Of a stretch of DNA of 5,876 nucleotides, positions 4,275 to 5,876 are shown piece by piece. Each line of letters begins with the position of its first letter. The first letter of the stretch is position 1. The DNA is taken from positions 1 to 5,876 of the forward strand of contig CAITNA010000097.1 in NCBI GenBank assembly GCA_903893675.1, read 5' to 3'. The stretch comes from an uncultured Micrococcales bacterium (GTDB taxonomy: Bacteria; Actinomycetota; Actinomycetes; Actinomycetales; Microbacteriaceae). The notes under the pieces were generated by a model. The model made no database searches and was not told the DNA's origin. It saw nothing but the letters and a program-made list of their open reading frames with translations. A program made the position numbers and the translations under genes.

Positions 4275-5876
4275 TTGTATCTGAAGAGCCTCACCCTCAA
4301 GGGCTTCAAGTCCTTCGCCCAGCCAACCACCTTCCAGTTTGAGCCAGGCGTTACCGCCGTCATCGGAAAGAACGGCCACGGCAAGTCCAACGTCTTTGAC
4401 GCCATCGCCTGGGTAATGGGTGAGCAGGGCGCCAAGTCGCTTCGCGGCGACAAGATGGAAGACGTCATCTTCAAGGGTTCTGCAACCAAGGGGCCGTTGG
4501 GTCGCGCCGAGGTTGAGCTCACCATCGACAACGCGGATGGCGCACTGCCAATCGACTACAGCGAAGTCACGATCTCGCGCACACTATTCCGCAACGGGCA
4601 GAGCGAATACGCGATTAACGGTGACACCGTTCGCTTGCTCGACGTTCAGGAGTTGCTGAGCGACTCGGGTCTCGGTCGCGAAATGCACGTCATCGTTCCG
4701 CAGGGACGACTGAAAGACATCTTCCAGGCATCGCCACTCGAGCGTCGCGGTTTCATCGAAGAAGCTGCCGGAATTCTTAAGCACCGTCGTCGCAAAGAGA
4801 AGACCGAGCGCAAGCTCGACTCGATGCAGGCGAACTTCACTCGCTTGAATGACCTCGCCGGCGAAGTTCGTCGTCAGCTCAAGCCACTGGGTCAGCAGGC
4901 CGAAGTTGCGCGGCAGGCGCAGGGCATTGCATCGCGCGTTCGCGACGCCAAGGCCCGTCTGCTCGCGGCCGAGATTGCCGAGTTGAATGCCGCGCTCGAG
5001 AGCGAATCGAAGAACGAAAACGACAGCAAAGCAGAGCGCAACATTTTGCAGCAGGTTGTTGAAACCAACACCATGCGAATTCGCGAGCTCGAAGCGGCAC
5101 TGATTTCAACCGAGTATGACGCCGCACGAAACGTTTCGTTCTCGTTCGACTCGCTATCTGATCGCCTTCGCTCGCTGCTGACTCTTGCAAACCAGCGCGT
5201 AGCGCTTCTCGGTTCGCGCGCAGAGGCAAGTGGTGCAACTATCGACCCCGCAGCAATCGATGCAGAGGCAAAAGCAGCCGAAGCCGCACTTATCGAACTT
5301 GCCGCGGCAGCCAAGTCGCTCGAGCAGCTTCTCAAAGATGCCGAAGCCAAGCGCTCGGCAGCCCGCGATGCACTCGAGGAATACGACGCACAAATCGCCG
5401 AGCAGAACCAGTTGCTCTCGGCATTCGATCTTGAAAAGGCTCGCCTGGCAAACGAGGTGACCGTCGCCGAGTCGAAGGTCGCCGGCTTGCGCAGCGAGCT
5501 CGTTCGCCACGACGCCGCCCTTGGTGAGGCTCGCGACCGCCGCAACGCCGCCCAGGGCGAGCTAGAAGGCTTGGATGCACGCCTGCAGTCGCAGCAGTCA
5601 ACCGGCGACAACTCGCTGCAGCAGCGCCACGACGCAGCCACTCGCGCAGTGTCAGAGGCGCTCGCGCAGATTGAGCGCATCCGTGATGAAATTCACACCG
5701 CTGAGCGTGAGCGTGACTCGCTCGAGGCAAAGCGTTCAGCACTTGATTTGACCCTCGCGCAGAAAGACGGCGCGAGTGAACTGACCGCAGCTGGTCTGCG
5801 AGGCATCCGTGGTTTGGTTGCAAACCACATGAAGATCGAAGCCGGCTATGAGGTTGCGATTGCAGCTGCTCTCGGC
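4275..5876 (+). CDS. smc: Chromosome segregation ATPase Smc, N-terminal part (3' end outside window)
   Basis: Smc is the core ATPase of the bacterial condensin complex (with ScpA and ScpB), which organises and helps segregate the chromosome. The 534 visible codons are roughly the first half of a ~1200-residue protein. The N-terminal head begins (M)YLKSLTLKGFKSFA, typical of the family. The Walker A motif is GKNGHGKSN (31-39), keeping Lys37 and Ser38. Arg57 in SLRGD matches the Smc arginine finger. Further conserved blocks are SDSGLGREMHVIV, then PQGR with Gln143, and FIEEAAGILKHRRRK (160-174). Residues about 170-505 are rich in Ala, Glu, Arg, Leu and Gln, consistent with the first coiled-coil arm. 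From about 508 the sequence (GIRGLVANHMKIEAGYEVAIAAALG split at the window edge) is the start of the hinge. The start is TTG at 4275, because an in-frame TAG lies 6 nt upstream and a strong ribosome binding site precedes it. Several usually invariant head residues differ from the family (Lys32, His35, Pro142). The frame is open throughout. Confidence 0.95.
   Translation, partial: MYLKSLTLKGFKSFAQPTTFQFEPGVTAVIGKNGHGKSNVFDAIAWVMGEQGAKSLRGDKMEDVIFKGSATKGPLGRAEVELTIDNADGALPIDYSEVTISRTLFRNGQSEYAINGDTVRLLDVQELLSDSGLGREMHVIVPQGRLKDIFQASPLERRGFIEEAAGILKHRRRKEKTERKLDSMQANFTRLNDLAGEVRRQLKPLGQQAEVARQAQGIASRVRDAKARLLAAEIAELNAALESESKNENDSKAERNILQQVVETNTMRIRELEAALISTEYDAARNVSFSFDSLSDRLRSLLTLANQRVALLGSRAEASGATIDPAAIDAEAKAAEAALIELAAAAKSLEQLLKDAEAKRSAARDALEEYDAQIAEQNQLLSAFDLEKARLANEVTVAESKVAGLRSELVRHDAALGEARDRRNAAQGELEGLDARLQSQQSTGDNSLQQRHDAATRAVSEALAQIERIRDEIHTAERERDSLEAKRSALDLTLAQKDGASELTAAGLRGIRGLVANHMKIEAGYEVAIAAALG

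Noticed and set aside
4892..5680. 262-codon open frame on the - strand opposite smc
   Set aside because: It is Ser/Ala/Arg-rich with no recognisable motif and mirrors the coiled-coil codons of smc. A further antisense frame at 5332-5823 overlaps it in the same way.

Overview
The window is an ordinary stretch of actinobacterial core chromosome with every gene on the + strand. The order recG (3' part) - coaD - DUF177/YceD-family gene - rpmF - rnc - mutM - smc (5' part) is a conserved actinobacterial arrangement. The moderately GC-rich coding DNA, the frequent TCG and CGC codons, and a ribosomal protein L32 without cysteines but with a long 'KTVENGK...YKGRKVADA' tail all point to the Microbacteriaceae, perhaps a small-genome freshwater or marine lineage. 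The family placement comes from recognising the proteins, not from a database search.

Layout: 1-1263 is the C-terminal 420 residues of the RecG branch-migration helicase. After 12 nt comes coaD (1276-1788, phosphopantetheine adenylyltransferase). Two nt later is the DUF177 gene (1791-2300), and one nt after that rpmF (2302-2505, L32). A 15-nt gap carrying a small hairpin leads to rnc (GTG start, 2521-3225, RNase III). The rnc stop codon overlaps by one base the GTG start of mutM (3225-4163, formamidopyrimidine-DNA glycosylase). The only real gap, 111 nt (4164-4274), precedes smc, which starts at TTG 4275 and runs off the right edge partway into its hinge domain. Spacing of -1 to 15 nt from recG to mutM suggests one polycistronic transcript with translational coupling. 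smc may have its own promoter in the 111-nt gap.

The genes mix ribosome and rRNA functions (DUF177, L32, RNase III), CoA synthesis (CoaD), and genome maintenance (RecG, MutM, Smc). They look like a conserved housekeeping cluster rather than a single pathway. I see no mobile element, CRISPR array, RNA gene, toxin-antitoxin pair or defence system, and no convincing new system. The points most worth a second look are substitutions at normally near-invariant positions around the Smc ATP site, an acidic segment where RecG helicase motif Ia should be, the absence of rsmD between recG and coaD, and a repeated 11-mer upstream of smc.
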